From assembly GCF_000381065.1 (NCBI RefSeq), contig NZ_KB905846.1, positions 62,001 to 126,000 on the forward strand: 64,000 nucleotides of DNA, in the 5' to 3' direction. The notes below the pieces were generated by a model. It ran no database searches and had not been told where the DNA came from. It saw nothing but the letters and a program-made list of their open reading frames with translations. This DNA is from Propionispira raffinosivorans DSM 20765 (GTDB taxonomy: Bacteria > Bacillota > Negativicutes > Selenomonadales > Selenomonadaceae). This document shows, one piece after another, positions 43,605 to 53,120 of this stretch. Position numbers and translations under genes: made by a program. The first letter of the stretch is position 1. Every line of letters starts with the position of its first letter.

Positions 43605-43635
43605 AATAGTACACACTTTATTGATAGGTACTATT
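43605..43635. promoter_or_regulatory. HxlR-type operator candidate
   Basis: Perfect inverted repeats AATAGTAC and GTACTATT separated by 15 bp, located 20 nt before hxlR and about 55 nt before ridA. A second dyad TTACTTTAAGGTAA (43562-43575) lies nearer ridA. Confidence 0.6.
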
Positions 43636-43654
43636 AGAAAGGATAGTGTCAATT

Positions 43655-43996
43655 ATGGGAATGGCTGCATATAAGGGTCAAGTAAAAAATATCCAAGATA
43701 CACCTTTTGGATACACCTTGTCAGTGATTGGCGGTAAATGGAAAATGGTTATCATATACCTTTTGGCAGAAAACCAGCCAGTCCGCTTTAATGACCTAAA
43801 AAGACAAATTGGCTCGATTACCTTTAAGATATTGAGTTCACAATTGAAAGAACTGGCATCAGATGATTTAATAGAACGAAAAGAGTATCCTCAAATTCCT
43901 CCTAAAGTTGAGTACCGTTTGACAGCTAAAGCAGAAACGCTCTTGCCTGTTTTGGAAGGATTATGCGAATGGGGAGCAAGGAATCAAAATAAATAA
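43655..43996 (+). CDS. HxlR-family winged-helix regulator
   Basis: A 113-aa MarR-like single-domain regulator: GYTLSVIGGKWKMVIIYLL, RFNDLKRQIGSITFKILSSQ (recognition helix) and LIERKEYPQIPPKVEYRLT (wing) are family-typical. It usually senses electrophiles or redox stress via Cys; this one has a single Cys late in the protein (LCEWG). ATG 43655 is preferred over GTG 43646 because AAAGGA would be only 2 nt from the GTG. Confidence 0.92.
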   Translation: MGMAAYKGQVKNIQDTPFGYTLSVIGGKWKMVIIYLLAENQPVRFNDLKRQIGSITFKILSSQLKELASDDLIERKEYPQIPPKVEYRLTAKAETLLPVLEGLCEWGARNQNK

Positions 43997-44049
43997 GCTG
44001 CCCTGTCAGGCGGATTTATGTACCCCGAGCCAAGTTGACCCGAAGTACC

Positions 44050-44109
44050 GCTATCCACGCAAAAACGTCGCTCATAGTCCCACTAAGGCGGCGTTTTTGC
44101 GTGGATAGC
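44050..44109. terminator. Long hairpin after hxlR
   Basis: 22-nt arms (GCTATCCACGCAAAAACG...) with one mismatch surround a 16-nt loop. A transcription stop for hxlR or the border of the adjacent insertion sequence. Confidence 0.65.
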
Positions 44110-44133
44110 TCTATTTTCGGTCACGCGTGTTGA

Positions 44134-44616
44134 TTAACCATTAATGTCCATATTGAGCGAGTAAACTCTCAAGAATCGGTCACAAAAATGTTGAATGGCA
44201 ACTTGCCATTCAACTGGCAGTTTTCCCTCAAAATTTTTACGCGTAAAACTAAGCAAAGAAAGTGGCTTTTCTCTAATGTTTTTATTAACCCAAGTATGCG
44301 TATGCTGTAATAAGACATAAGTCAAAAGGGCTGAAAATAATTGATTATAGACGGCATTTTTTGTCGTGCCAAACAGTCTCGGAATGTTTGGATTTTGCTT
44401 GATCCATCTAAAAAACAGCTCCACTCCCCACCTGGCTTTATAAATTCCTGCGATCATTTCAGCTGTCACGGTATATAAATTAGTAATTACCCGGATTATT
44501 TTTCCTTCATAGTCTGTAAATTCAACAATCCTATGTCGATGAGTCGAGCGTTTTTGCTTTGTTCCTAATTTGCAGGTGAAGTCATCTATAATATTTGAAT
44601 CGATATCAGGTAAACG
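44134..44616 (-). pseudogene. IS4-type transposase, C-terminal fragment
   Basis: The minus-strand frame reads FTDYEGKIIRVITNLYTVTA, then EMIAGIYKARWGVELFFRWI and KQN, a DDE_Tnp_1 (IS4 group) YREK-like region with the catalytic-domain end, and continues to a normal C-terminus. It is closed by a stop at 44617-44619 and lacks the N-terminal half. The stretch 44617-44862 contains another coding-like scrap (EARRIVANLWKFRRYTQYRE) that I cannot assign. Confidence 0.8.
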
Positions 44617-44862
44617 TTATACTGGATGCACGCAAGTTATACTGATTAGTCGTACACTGGTTCATAATCACGATCTACCATGTGACTCATGATGTTCAGC
44701 CAAAAACTTACCGTTACTTGTGAGACTGTTCTCTGTATTGGGTATAACGACGAAACTTCCATAAATTAGCAACAATTCTACGAGCCTCATTTGCTCCAAT
44801 AGATTAATCGCACTCATCGCATTAATTACGAACCCAGAGTATTGCTTCAGGAAAAAACTGTG

Positions 44863-45660
44863 TTAAATTATGTATGTAGCATCTAGTGAATTTCTATCTA
44901 CTAATCTCATATATTTATACTTAGGATAACCAACCATAACTGCACCAACTACCGTTTTTTCTTCTGAAATATTGAATAAATCAGATAACGGTGAATTTTC
45001 GATAGCTGCAAAATGTTCAAAAATACCAGCCCAACAGGTTCCAAGTCCTAATGAAGGGGCAAATAACTCCAGATAGGTTAAGCATGAAATAGCATTATTT
45101 TTAGCATATGGAAAATTCTTGTCTGCAATAGCTATAATTAAATTTGGTGCGCCACGGAAAACTGAATCAAGTCCTTTTTCCCTGTAACCTATAATCGCTA
45201 CTTCTATTAAATGCCTTACAGGGGATTTTTCTGCCATCTGAATAGTTATTTCAGCAGCTTTTTCAAGTAATTGTTTATTTTCTACGATAACATAGGATAT
45301 ACCCTGACTATTAGACACAGTAGGAGCTAGTCTAGCGATATTCACTAATTTTGATAACATTTCTCTTGATACAGGCTTGTCATGATAATTTCTTATAGAA
45401 CGACGAGATCTTAAAAAATGCTCTGCCTGGTGCGGATTTAATTTAGGAAAATTATTGGCATCAACTTGTAGCGCCAGTGGTGCTTTCTCGTTATCGATTG
45501 CAGAATTAGGACATATTGCAACACAATGTCCACAGGCATTGCAATTGGTGCTTGCCACTTCTTCCGGCCCTTTTTCTCCCATCTGTAGAACATCTACTGG
45601 GCATTCTTTAATGCAAAGTCCACATTTAATACACCTTTCGTTGACCGTTATTAAGCTCAT
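44863..45660 (-). CDS. Ferredoxin-nitroreductase fusion protein
   Basis: A 265-aa protein with an N-terminal 2[4Fe-4S] ferredoxin domain (CIKCGLCIKECP and CNACGHCVAICP) fused to an FMN nitroreductase domain (about 75-265: RRSIRNYHDKPVSREML, APTVSNSQG, LGLGTCWAGIFEH). It probably reduces a substrate with ferredoxin-type electrons; such fusions are common in anaerobes. ATG 45660 is chosen because AAGGAG lies 9 nt upstream. Confidence 0.92.
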   Translation of the reverse strand: MSLITVNERCIKCGLCIKECPVDVLQMGEKGPEEVASTNCNACGHCVAICPNSAIDNEKAPLALQVDANNFPKLNPHQAEHFLRSRRSIRNYHDKPVSREMLSKLVNIARLAPTVSNSQGISYVIVENKQLLEKAAEITIQMAEKSPVRHLIEVAIIGYREKGLDSVFRGAPNLIIAIADKNFPYAKNNAISCLTYLELFAPSLGLGTCWAGIFEHFAAIENSPLSDLFNISEEKTVVGAVMVGYPKYKYMRLVDRNSLDATYII

Positions 45661-45751
45661 TGTAGTCATCTCCTTAATAAGAATAACCAACACAGGATTT
45701 TTCTCCTGGCTGGTTGCATATTTTTTAATCTATGGGCATAATTAGGAACAC

Positions 45752-45770
45752 GGGGACAGGTTCTTTGTCC
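45752..45770. repeat. GGGGACAGGTTCTTTGTCCC-type hairpin
   Basis: GGGACA and TGTCCC flank a short loop in the gene-free stretch 45661-46003. The sequence resembles a short dispersed repeat I know from several Firmicute genomes. No other structure or gene is seen in that stretch. Confidence 0.5.
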
Positions 45771-46003
45771 CACTAATTTCTATCCAATAAACAGCTACTT
45801 GTAATTTTTAAGTGCTTGTCTTATTTATAAAATTCATGAAATGGAGTTTCAGGTCGTTTACCATAAAATGGACATCAGTGACTACTTATGGATGGGTAGT
45901 TACTGAATACCTTTTTCTACTTCTTCATAATGTAATCAGGACTGTCTATCTTATTTGTTAATGTCTATAACCTCGTCGTCATGACATTTCATGTTTGATC
46001 CTT

Positions 46004-46525
46004 TTATAACCAGCTTACGATGCTCTCTAAAATATCTCTTCTTCTGGATGTAGTAGTTTTATTTGGGTAACCAACCGATATCACAGCCATTAGTTCTAAA
46101 TCATCTGTTGTTCCTACTAGTTCTTTTACCTGCTCTTCCTTTTTTAAGATCTCTCCAATCCAGCAAGTTCCCAGACCAAGCTCATGGGCTGCAAGCAACA
46201 TATTTTGTATTGCCGCTCCTATGGCTTGCACGTGTTTGAGATAAATACCGTGGATGTTAGGATCGATTACTTTTTTATCGAGAAAGACTGCTATCAAGCA
46301 GGGAGCCGTTTGTACCCAACTATGGTAGACTGTAAGTAAGGCAAGCTTTTCGAGTAGCTGCTCATCATTCATGACGACAGAAAATCTCCACGGTTGAAGA
46401 TTATTTCCCGATGGTGCCCAGTTAGCAGCCATTAGTATTTTAGTAATATCACTGGGGCTTACTTTTTTCGATGTATAGGATCTGATACTTCTACGATTTA
46501 CGATATGTGGTATTATTGTATCCAT
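46004..46525 (-). CDS. Nitroreductase family protein
   Basis: A 173-aa FMN-dependent oxidoreductase: NRRSIRSYTSKKVSPSDI, APSGNNLQPWRF (FMN phosphate/isoalloxazine contacts) and LGLGTCWIGE are typical. It is a single-domain relative of the ferredoxin fusion at 44863 but shorter and distinct. Substrate unknown (nitroaromatics or quinones are usual in vitro). It stands alone. Confidence 0.92.
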   Translation of the reverse strand: MDTIIPHIVNRRSIRSYTSKKVSPSDITKILMAANWAPSGNNLQPWRFSVVMNDEQLLEKLALLTVYHSWVQTAPCLIAVFLDKKVIDPNIHGIYLKHVQAIGAAIQNMLLAAHELGLGTCWIGEILKKEEQVKELVGTTDDLELMAVISVGYPNKTTTSRRRDILESIVSWL

Positions 46526-46763
46526 ATGAATCGCCTCACATCTTTTTTGATTTTTCTTACATGAAGTAACCTTGGTATAGTAAATTATAACTTTATACAG
46601 GGAATTCCTTCTTACTTCTATTTACCCTTCTGCCTATTATCTTATGCCCTATTATGCGCCTAGCTACGCGTAGGAAGTAACATCAGAAAAAGATTGCTAC
46701 ATTGTATAAGCTGTAAATCCTGCAAACAATGCGCTATCCATTCCATGTTTATTTCACTCTAGA

Positions 46764-47017
46764 AATGCTGATGGTATATTTTTGAAATTATTTTCCACTC
46801 ACCGTCTATTTTAAGCAAATGTTGAAAATCAGTATAGTTCGCGCCATACACATTTTCTAAAACTATACGAGCGGAAGCGATCGTACCCTCAATAGCAAGG
46901 ATATCAATTCTTGCTTTAAGATTCTCTGCAGGTCCGCTTTCATCATGGGCAATTCTATTTAGATCAACAGCACTTTCTTTACTAATCGTAGCTTTCGGTG
47001 GATAGTGTACGCTTTAT
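46764..47017 (-). pseudogene. SnoaL/NTF2-like protein, 5'-truncated
   Basis: The minus-strand frame reads NLKARIDILAIEGTIASARI, then NYTDFQHLLKIDGEWKIISK and IYHQHF, the C-terminal two thirds of a small NTF2-like (lumazine-binding/DUF4440-like) protein. There is no start codon; the frame closes at a TAA just upstream. The break lies about 15 nt from a heptanucleotide tandem repeat. The stretch 46526-46763 shows no gene. Confidence 0.7.
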
Positions 47018-47032
47018 GAACTAGAGGTGCTT

Positions 47033-47060
47033 GGTATTCGGTATTCGGTATTCGGTATTC
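47033..47060. repeat. Heptanucleotide tandem repeat
   Basis: GGTATTC repeated four times in a row, next to the truncated NTF2-like fragment. A 7-bp unit would shift frame if it were in coding DNA. Confidence 0.9.
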
Positions 47061-47176
47061 GCTCATTTTGAAACTTCCGTCGAATGGTATGTAAGAAACT
47101 TCATTTTACAATCTATCATGAGTAAAAATGACTTGGGTAAATATTATCCTCCCTACTCCCCTGCCAATTATCAACG

Positions 47177-48058
47177 TCAACCTTGAGAGTTATCATCAGT
47201 GACCGAGATCCTTTTTAGAAAATTACGAATCAACTCACTGATTTCCACAGCATGTGTTTCAAGTGCAAAATGCCCCGTATCAAGCATATGTACTTCTGTT
47301 GAAGGGATATCACGTTGATAAGCCTTGGCTCCAGCAGGAATAAATGCAGGATCATTCTTTCCCCAAACTGCCAAGAAAGGAGGCTGATACTCGCGAAAAT
47401 AAGATTGAAACGCGGGATAGCGTTCAACATTCGTTCTGTAGTCAAGAATCAAGTCGAGTTGAATTTCTTCTGCTTCAGGACGAGACAGATATGCTGTGTC
47501 CAATGTATATCCATCTGGGGAAACCAAGCTGGCTTTAGTTCCATGAAGATACTGAAAGTCGCGAATCGTTTCCGGAGCCAAGGAATCACGGCATGCTTCA
47601 CGATTAGCAGGCGTTGGTAAATGCCAATAGGTTTCCCAAGACCCCCATGCATCGCTAAAACCTTCCATATATGCATTACCGTTTTGACTGATAATTGCCT
47701 TCACGCGCTCTGGATGAGCCATGGCTAGACGATAACCTATCGGTGCGCCATAATCAAAAACATAAAGTACATAACGGTCAAAGGCAAGTGCTTCGGTAAA
47801 TTCCTCGATCACTTTGGCCAGGTTGTCGAACGTATAATCAAATTCACCACGCAGCGGAGCCACTGTATTGCCAAAGCCCGGAAGATCAGGAGCGATCACA
47901 TGATAGCGATCCGCGAGCTTTGGGATTAAGTCACGGAACATATGACTTGAAGTTGGAAATCCGTGCAAAAGCAGTATAACCGGAGCGTCTTTTGGACCAG
48001 CTTCCCTGTAAAAAACTTCAACATTTCCAACCTTTTGCGTACGATAATTAATATTCAT
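47177..48058 (-). CDS. Alpha/beta hydrolase (epoxide hydrolase/dehalogenase-like)
   Basis: A 293-aa alpha/beta hydrolase. The oxyanion motif is LLLHGFPTSSHMF; the nucleophile is an Asp (YVFDYGAPIGYRLA), as in haloalkane dehalogenases and epoxide hydrolases rather than Ser esterases; the acid is in VWGKNDPAF and the base His in DTGHFALETH. The start ATG 48058 has GAGAGG 9 nt upstream; ATG 48067 is possible. It is divergent from a LysR regulator that may control it. Substrate unknown. Confidence 0.9.
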   Translation of the reverse strand: MNINYRTQKVGNVEVFYREAGPKDAPVILLLHGFPTSSHMFRDLIPKLADRYHVIAPDLPGFGNTVAPLRGEFDYTFDNLAKVIEEFTEALAFDRYVLYVFDYGAPIGYRLAMAHPERVKAIISQNGNAYMEGFSDAWGSWETYWHLPTPANREACRDSLAPETIRDFQYLHGTKASLVSPDGYTLDTAYLSRPEAEEIQLDLILDYRTNVERYPAFQSYFREYQPPFLAVWGKNDPAFIPAGAKAYQRDIPSTEVHMLDTGHFALETHAVEISELIRNFLKRISVTDDNSQG

Positions 48059-48327
48059 TTTTTTCATCCTCTCTATAATTTTTGTAACTCTTTCAAAGCA
48101 TAAATAATGCTCCTACAATTTGGCTAGCAATGTACAAAGCGTCTATCGTATTAATTCTCGTCAAATACAATTCTACCTAATATTCGTTTACTGCCGTTTT
48201 ACTGCAGCCTCAGGGGATTAGAAATGCATCCAAGTTCAGGATTCATTCTTCTTGCAACCGGGCCTCAATCTGAATCCTCGCTTCGTCTCTACATGCTCTC
48301 CTTCCTGACATGTCATTGCTATTAAAG

Positions 48328-48356
48328 TTGCATTTGACGTGTTATGTTGTTATAAT
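48328..48356 (+). promoter_or_regulatory. Promoter of the LysR gene
   Basis: TTGCAT, a 17-nt spacer and a perfect TATAAT at 48351-48356, about 80 nt upstream of the LysR start. The rest of 48068-48327 holds only a coding-like scrap (RDEARIQIEARLQEE on the minus strand, about 48255-48300) and no intact gene. Confidence 0.7.
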
Positions 48357-48435
48357 ACCATAAGCATATATATTTGACCAACGAATGAATAGAATGCTAG
48401 GTATTTTAAATTGCAATACCAAGGAGTAAAATGAT

Positions 48436-49338
48436 ATGATTGATCCATTAGAAGGACGTTTTTTTCAAGCATTCATAGCTGTACTGGAGGAAAAAAGTTT
48501 TAGCCGTGCGGCTGATAAGTTAGGCTATGTTCAATCGACTATAACTACCCACATTCAGTTATTAGAAAAAATCTGCGGTCAAAGATTATTTCATCGACTT
48601 CCTCGTGAGGTTAAGCCCACAGAGGCAGGAGTAAAACTCTCTAAATATGCTTACCAATACATCCATTTGAGCAACTGTATTCAGGAAAGCATGGATGCAC
48701 TGGATCAGCCACATGGAACTGTTCGAGTCAGAATGCAGGAATCTTTTTTTCTCACCCGCATGTTGCCGTTTATGCAGCGATACATCAAGGAGTGTCCTGA
48801 AGTGAAGCTACGTGTGGAAGCGGGATTTTATCAAGATATTCTGGATGGAGTATTAGATTTTGCTGTTGACTTTGGAATAGTTCCTCAAAATCCAGATCGT
48901 CATGAAATTCTTTTTTATCCGTTAATAGAGGAAAATATCGTATTTACTGCATCACCAAGATTAGCCCTGGAGGTTAAAGATTTAGGTGTTCAAGTTCTAA
49001 ACGGGGAGATCTTTATCAGTGGCGGAACGTCTTGCTTGTATCATACTAAAGCAAGTGAAGTTTTAAAAAAATCTGGAGTTCAGGTCAAAGATGCATTAGA
49101 ACTAGCAAGTCTTGAAATGATTAAACAGATTGTAAGCTGTGGTAAAAGCTTTGCTCTGATTCCTGAAATAGCTATAAAAAAAGAACTGAAATTCGGAGAA
49201 CTTAAGGTTTTACCGTTCAGCCCTAAGATGAATTTTACCCATGGTCTAATTGTTCACAAGGACCGGGAGTTAACTTCTACTGCCAAACGTTTCCAATCTC
49301 AACTTATTGATTTTTTTAGCAACGAAGAAAAATGTTAG
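48436..49338 (+). CDS. LysR-family transcriptional regulator
   Basis: A 300-aa LTTR: winged helix-turn-helix at residues 8-68 (FIAVLEEKSFSRAADKLGYV, QSTITTHIQLLEKICGQRLF) and a periplasmic-binding-protein-like effector domain (about 95-300). GGAG lies before the ATG. Divergent to the alpha/beta hydrolase, its likely target. Inducer unknown. Confidence 0.93.
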   Translation: MIDPLEGRFFQAFIAVLEEKSFSRAADKLGYVQSTITTHIQLLEKICGQRLFHRLPREVKPTEAGVKLSKYAYQYIHLSNCIQESMDALDQPHGTVRVRMQESFFLTRMLPFMQRYIKECPEVKLRVEAGFYQDILDGVLDFAVDFGIVPQNPDRHEILFYPLIEENIVFTASPRLALEVKDLGVQVLNGEIFISGGTSCLYHTKASEVLKKSGVQVKDALELASLEMIKQIVSCGKSFALIPEIAIKKELKFGELKVLPFSPKMNFTHGLIVHKDRELTSTAKRFQSQLIDFFSNEEKC

Positions 49339-49388
49339 GTACTTACGATGAAAAAGGAACACACATCGATAAAATCAACTGTAACAAA

Positions 49389-49424
49389 AAAGACTTAAGC
49401 CTCAATACAAGAGCTTAAGTCTTT
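49389..49424 (+). terminator. Terminator of the LysR gene
   Basis: AAAGACTTAAGC and GCTTAAGTCTTT arms with a 12-nt loop, 50 nt after the stop. Confidence 0.85.
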
Positions 49425-49510
49425 CTAACTATCTATTTTTATTTTTTACCAATACCCTATTCCCCTTATTTTCCTCTTAAAAATAACCTGATCTTTATTC
49501 AGGCCATTAT

Positions 49511-49566
49511 TCGCCGTTACAAGTGATACGATTCTGCGTATCATTGGTAAAGGCGATTTTTTTTAC
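49511..49566 (+). terminator. Terminator-like hairpin
   Basis: GTGATACG and CGTATCAT with outer GCC/GGC pairing, followed by eight T. It lies in the gene-free stretch 49425-49698 between the LysR terminator and the IS5 fragment, close to a CCTATTCCCC motif (49456-49465) that recurs at the transposon edge. Confidence 0.6.
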
Positions 49567-49698
49567 AAAATAAGTCACTTAAACGAATAAGTCGTGCCCC
49601 CATGACCTCACAATTTCCTTCTACTCAACAGAACCGTCCCCTCGATTCGATTTTATTGAAGGATTAGACCACCAATTTCCGAAAGAAACCAAGTATAA

Positions 49699-50258
49699 TC
49701 AACTAATTTTACACTTATCTACTAGGCTTTGCTGCCATTCGTTCCCTTTCTTCGTTTGATGCATCTCGCCGTCGCGGCAGTTTTGTTTATTCTTAGTAGA
49801 GCTGGGTGCCTCTAGGATGGTCGCGTCAACGATGGTGCCCTCTTTCATGAGCATACCTTGATCACTTAGACTCCCGCTAAGCTGGGTGAACATCTTTTTT
49901 GTCAGATGGTGACTTTCCAAAAGGTGGCGGAACTTCAGTAATGTTGTTGCATCCGGCACTGACTCACTGGATAAGTCGATCCGGCTAAACTGGCGCAGGG
50001 CCTGACTGTCGTAAACAGCGTCTTCCAGCCCTTCATCCGAAAGGTGATACCAGACCTGGAGTAGATAAAGACGCAGCATGCGTTCACATCCGATTGGCGG
50101 ACGGCCACGTTTGCCTTGCGGATAATGGGGTTCGATGAGAGCTACCCATTCACGCCAGGGAACCCTTCTCTCCATCTGCTGTAAGAACCGGTCACGACGC
50201 GTCTGCTTTTTCTTGCCGGCATATTCCCACTCGCTAAAGGACGTCTGTTTATCCAGCT
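49699..50258 (-). pseudogene. IS5-type transposase, 3'-truncated
   Basis: The minus-strand frame starts near 50258 (DKQTSFSEWEYAGKKKQTRR) and runs through MERRVPWREWVALIEPHYPQ, GRPPIGCERMLRLYLLQVWY and DATTLLKFRHLLE to GTIVDATILEAPSS, the N-terminal half of an IS5-group transposase including its first catalytic Asp. It then ends abruptly after KKGNEWQQ; the second half is missing. No ATG is seen at the expected start. It directly abuts the Tn7-like region. Confidence 0.85.
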
Positions 50259-50295
50259 CCTATTCCCCCACGCCTCACATAGTTGCCTATTCCCC
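50259..50295. repeat. CCTATTCCCC direct repeats at the edge of the Tn7-like element
   Basis: CCTATTCCCC at 50259-50268 and 50286-50295, 27 bp apart, with a third copy at 49456-49465. Related sequences in inverted orientation occur beyond tnsA (GGGGGAATTGG 55365-55375; GGGAAATAAA 55389-55398). These may be TnsB-binding sites of the transposon ends; inference from position and orientation. Confidence 0.4.
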
Positions 50296-50418
50296 ATATG
50301 TTTCGGCGTTTCGGTGCAATTGCCTGTTTGTTCGGTTAAATCAGTGTTTCCCTAGGGTAAGAAAGCTAAGTGTTGGCATGATATTCAATTTTTATTCCTT
50401 GATCTTTAAAAGCATAAT

Positions 50419-51882
50419 TTACAGCAGGTGTAGTATCTGTTCAGCAAGCTCACCGTCCGCATAATCAGAAATATATGGCAGACAAGCTTCAAAATCTCTA
50501 CGGCGCATATTCGTTAAATCCCTTACCTTGCGCCATGTCAAATCATCACTCGTATCTTCTACCTGATGTGCAGCCCAAGCTACTTCCCTAGCCCAATATT
50601 GCTCCTGTGATTCCTCATGCCGATGTATTTCAGCAAGGCATTTTGGCAGATATAAAGATATTTTCTTACTGGAAAGATGCAAGATTTTCTCAACAGTAAA
50701 AGTAGTAATCTTTTTAGGTCTGGTTGTTCCATCACCCTGTAGCTGGCTGATAGCTTCTTTTACAAGTGGTAGTGTATTCTCATCAATGTGATTCCAGTTT
50801 TGAGGCTTCGCGCCGCTTTTGAGTGATACTTTAGTTGGCTTATGATAAGTTCCATACCTCCGTTCACCGATAGCCTTAACAATCACATATGGAGCACTGA
50901 GAGTTTTCGCAATAGCCGGATACTTCACCCCCTTTTCATGAAGTCTGTAAATCGCTTCATCAAAAAGCTGTTGTTGTGTTTTCTCTGGCAGTTCCATATG
51001 TACCATTTCATCAGTGGTAACACCAAGAAATATAGCCATGAGACAGATTTCATAGAAGTTCACTCTATCATTCGTCAGCACCTTCTGTATCTGCCATAAC
51101 TCCGTAAACCAGTTTTGGGACAAATTCCTATAATACTCTGTAAAATCTGCATGAAAGAGTGCAATATTACGCTGCTCTCCACGTACAGAACGATATTGGG
51201 TATTAGCCATTTTGGAATGAAGAAAATCACCAACCGTAACACATGAATCCATGTCAACATCAGCCTGAAAAACCTCTACCATATATGCGGCAACACGAAT
51301 TTCGATTTCATGATCCGCAAATACGCATGATTCCGATTGTGGTATCATTTCCTCTGCTGTTTTTAAAAAGGGCGTAGCTTTCCCACTGATCATCACACCG
51401 CTATCCATCAAGTAACACCGATGAACTGGGCAAACATGAATTCCTATTATCTGGTGTATCCGATGCCAATATGCTTCTCCACATTGTTCTCTATCATGAG
51501 CTGCACAAGCCGGACAGTAGCACAAACAACGAACTTTGCCATTCTTGCTTTGAGGTATCGACAAGAGATTATAGTAATTCCCCAACATAGATACCAATGA
51601 TTGAAATGCTTTTTGTCTGCGTTCTCTCGGCAGAAATCGCCCATAGCAAGGGAACATCGTATGTTTTTCAATGACTGCTTCCATGGATATATTCCTTGTT
51701 ATGGCCTGTACTGCGGCAGGAGTATAACAATTGATAAAATCCATATCTGGGCGTGCAGTCTTTGATAAAAACAATTCTTCAGCCGCAAAGCTGTAAGCCA
51801 TATATCCTGATTTCGTGTAGTATCGTGCCAACTGGCTATAAAGTAGCTCATCTGGATATGCAGCAGGGAAATAAGCTATCAT
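50419..51882 (-). CDS. tnsD: TnsD/TniQ-family target-selection protein
   Basis: A 487-aa Tn7-type targeting protein. The N-terminal TniQ domain begins FPAAYPDELLYSQLARYYTK and has the zinc finger CLCYCPACAAHDREQCGE...IHVCPVHRC (about residues 118-155). The long C-terminal part (about 250-487, with helix-turn-helix-like repeats) is TnsD-like, i.e. a DNA-recognition arm that reads a fixed chromosomal site. It overlaps tnsC by 4 nt. A full-length TnsD rather than a short TniQ argues for sequence-directed, not CRISPR-directed, insertion. Confidence 0.88.
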   Translation of the reverse strand: MIAYFPAAYPDELLYSQLARYYTKSGYMAYSFAAEELFLSKTARPDMDFINCYTPAAVQAITRNISMEAVIEKHTMFPCYGRFLPRERRQKAFQSLVSMLGNYYNLLSIPQSKNGKVRCLCYCPACAAHDREQCGEAYWHRIHQIIGIHVCPVHRCYLMDSGVMISGKATPFLKTAEEMIPQSESCVFADHEIEIRVAAYMVEVFQADVDMDSCVTVGDFLHSKMANTQYRSVRGEQRNIALFHADFTEYYRNLSQNWFTELWQIQKVLTNDRVNFYEICLMAIFLGVTTDEMVHMELPEKTQQQLFDEAIYRLHEKGVKYPAIAKTLSAPYVIVKAIGERRYGTYHKPTKVSLKSGAKPQNWNHIDENTLPLVKEAISQLQGDGTTRPKKITTFTVEKILHLSSKKISLYLPKCLAEIHRHEESQEQYWAREVAWAAHQVEDTSDDLTWRKVRDLTNMRRRDFEACLPYISDYADGELAEQILHLL

Positions 51883-53120
51883 ACCGCTACCTCCACTACA
51901 GACATATCGGACTTTAAAAGCTGCACAATATCCATATTTTCATTCTTGGCTTTAGCAACCAAATCAGCAATACTAATGCGAGCATCTGAAGTTTCATTTC
52001 CAACCGTGTGGACAAGCGTTTTTTTCTTGATTTTAGAAGTCTGCTTACCTTGCGAAATAGACGGCTGAATATAGCCATGAAGTAGAGATAAACGCTGTTG
52101 ATAGGCTTCGTTCAAAGATTCCAGATTCAAAATTTCTTTGCCATTCAAGATTGCGATTTCCTGTGCATCATGAATCAACGCTACCACAACCGATGTAATT
52201 CCTGCGCTATGTTCATAAAGCCATGCAAGGATTCCATCCGTTATTTCCGTTCTTTTTTGTACATATTGATACTTGAACATGACTTTGCAAAACTCTTGAA
52301 AATATTTGTCATTGCTCATAGTCGTATACTGCAATCCCACGGAACGTCGTGCAAGTTGCATCGCCGATTCAAAGAACCTGCTACTTTCAGGAGTACCGAC
52401 CATGCAGATACTAATTCCACTATTATTGATAAGCTGTGTCAAAGCCCCAATCAAGTTTTTTCCATTTTTACTGTTAGCTACATTTTGAATTTCATCCACC
52501 ACCAGCATACCGATATGATTAAGAGCAACCTGACTGACAGAGCCAATAAGCATATCCGTTGTAGCTCTTGCCCTTAAAGCATTCTGATAGTATTTACTAT
52601 CTAAAACTTCATCAACTTTACGCAGAACCTCCAATAACAGACCCTTTACTGACGAATCAAAGGGGCATTGTACAATCACACTCGGAACGACATGCGTATA
52701 GGGATTATCAGCTTCAATTACTCGATTCTCTGTAATCAGGTTAATGGATCTGCTGATAGCAGAACTCTTACCGATACCAGATGTTCCAATAATCGTAAAG
52801 CTGTCAGAGCCGCCCATGATGCCGCTATATTCCTGCTGTATGATAGCTCTATAGTTTTGATTCTGCTGCTGTATTGCCAACTTCGTTCCCTTCTTCTGCA
52901 TAGATCGCAAAAGAGCCAAATACAATTTGCTATAGATTTCCAGCGACATTTGTGATGGAATATACAACCTGTATAAATCCGATAACGCCATAAGCCTGAC
53001 GGGAGCATCCGCATTACAGCTTGCCGGATTATATTTAGGCAATACTTCCAATGCTGTTATCAAATCAGTTCCCGACTTCATACGAGGCAGAACATTGATG
53101 ATGTCTGAAAAATTTATCAT
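51879..53120 (-). CDS. tnsC: Tn7-like transposition ATPase TnsC
   Basis: A 413-aa AAA+ regulator linking target selector and transposase. Walker A GTSGIGKSSA (about residue 112-121) and Walker B HIGMLVVDEIQN (about 196-207), then a sensor region ICMVGTPESSRFF, match TnsC/TniB. The C-terminus (about 340-413) is basic and Lys-rich, a likely partner-binding tail. It overlaps both neighbours by 4 nt, so the genes are translationally coupled. Confidence 0.92.
   Translation of the reverse strand: MINFSDIINVLPRMKSGTDLITALEVLPKYNPASCNADAPVRLMALSDLYRLYIPSQMSLEIYSKLYLALLRSMQKKGTKLAIQQQNQNYRAIIQQEYSGIMGGSDSFTIIGTSGIGKSSAISRSINLITENRVIEADNPYTHVVPSVIVQCPFDSSVKGLLLEVLRKVDEVLDSKYYQNALRARATTDMLIGSVSQVALNHIGMLVVDEIQNVANSKNGKNLIGALTQLINNSGISICMVGTPESSRFFESAMQLARRSVGLQYTTMSNDKYFQEFCKVMFKYQYVQKRTEITDGILAWLYEHSAGITSVVVALIHDAQEIAILNGKEILNLESLNEAYQQRLSLLHGYIQPSISQGKQTSKIKKKTLVHTVGNETSDARISIADLVAKAKNENMDIVQLLKSDMSVVEVAV

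Noticed and set aside
47033..47060. CRISPR-like repeat array
   Set aside because: Only a 7-bp tandem repeat without spacers; no cas genes anywhere in the window.
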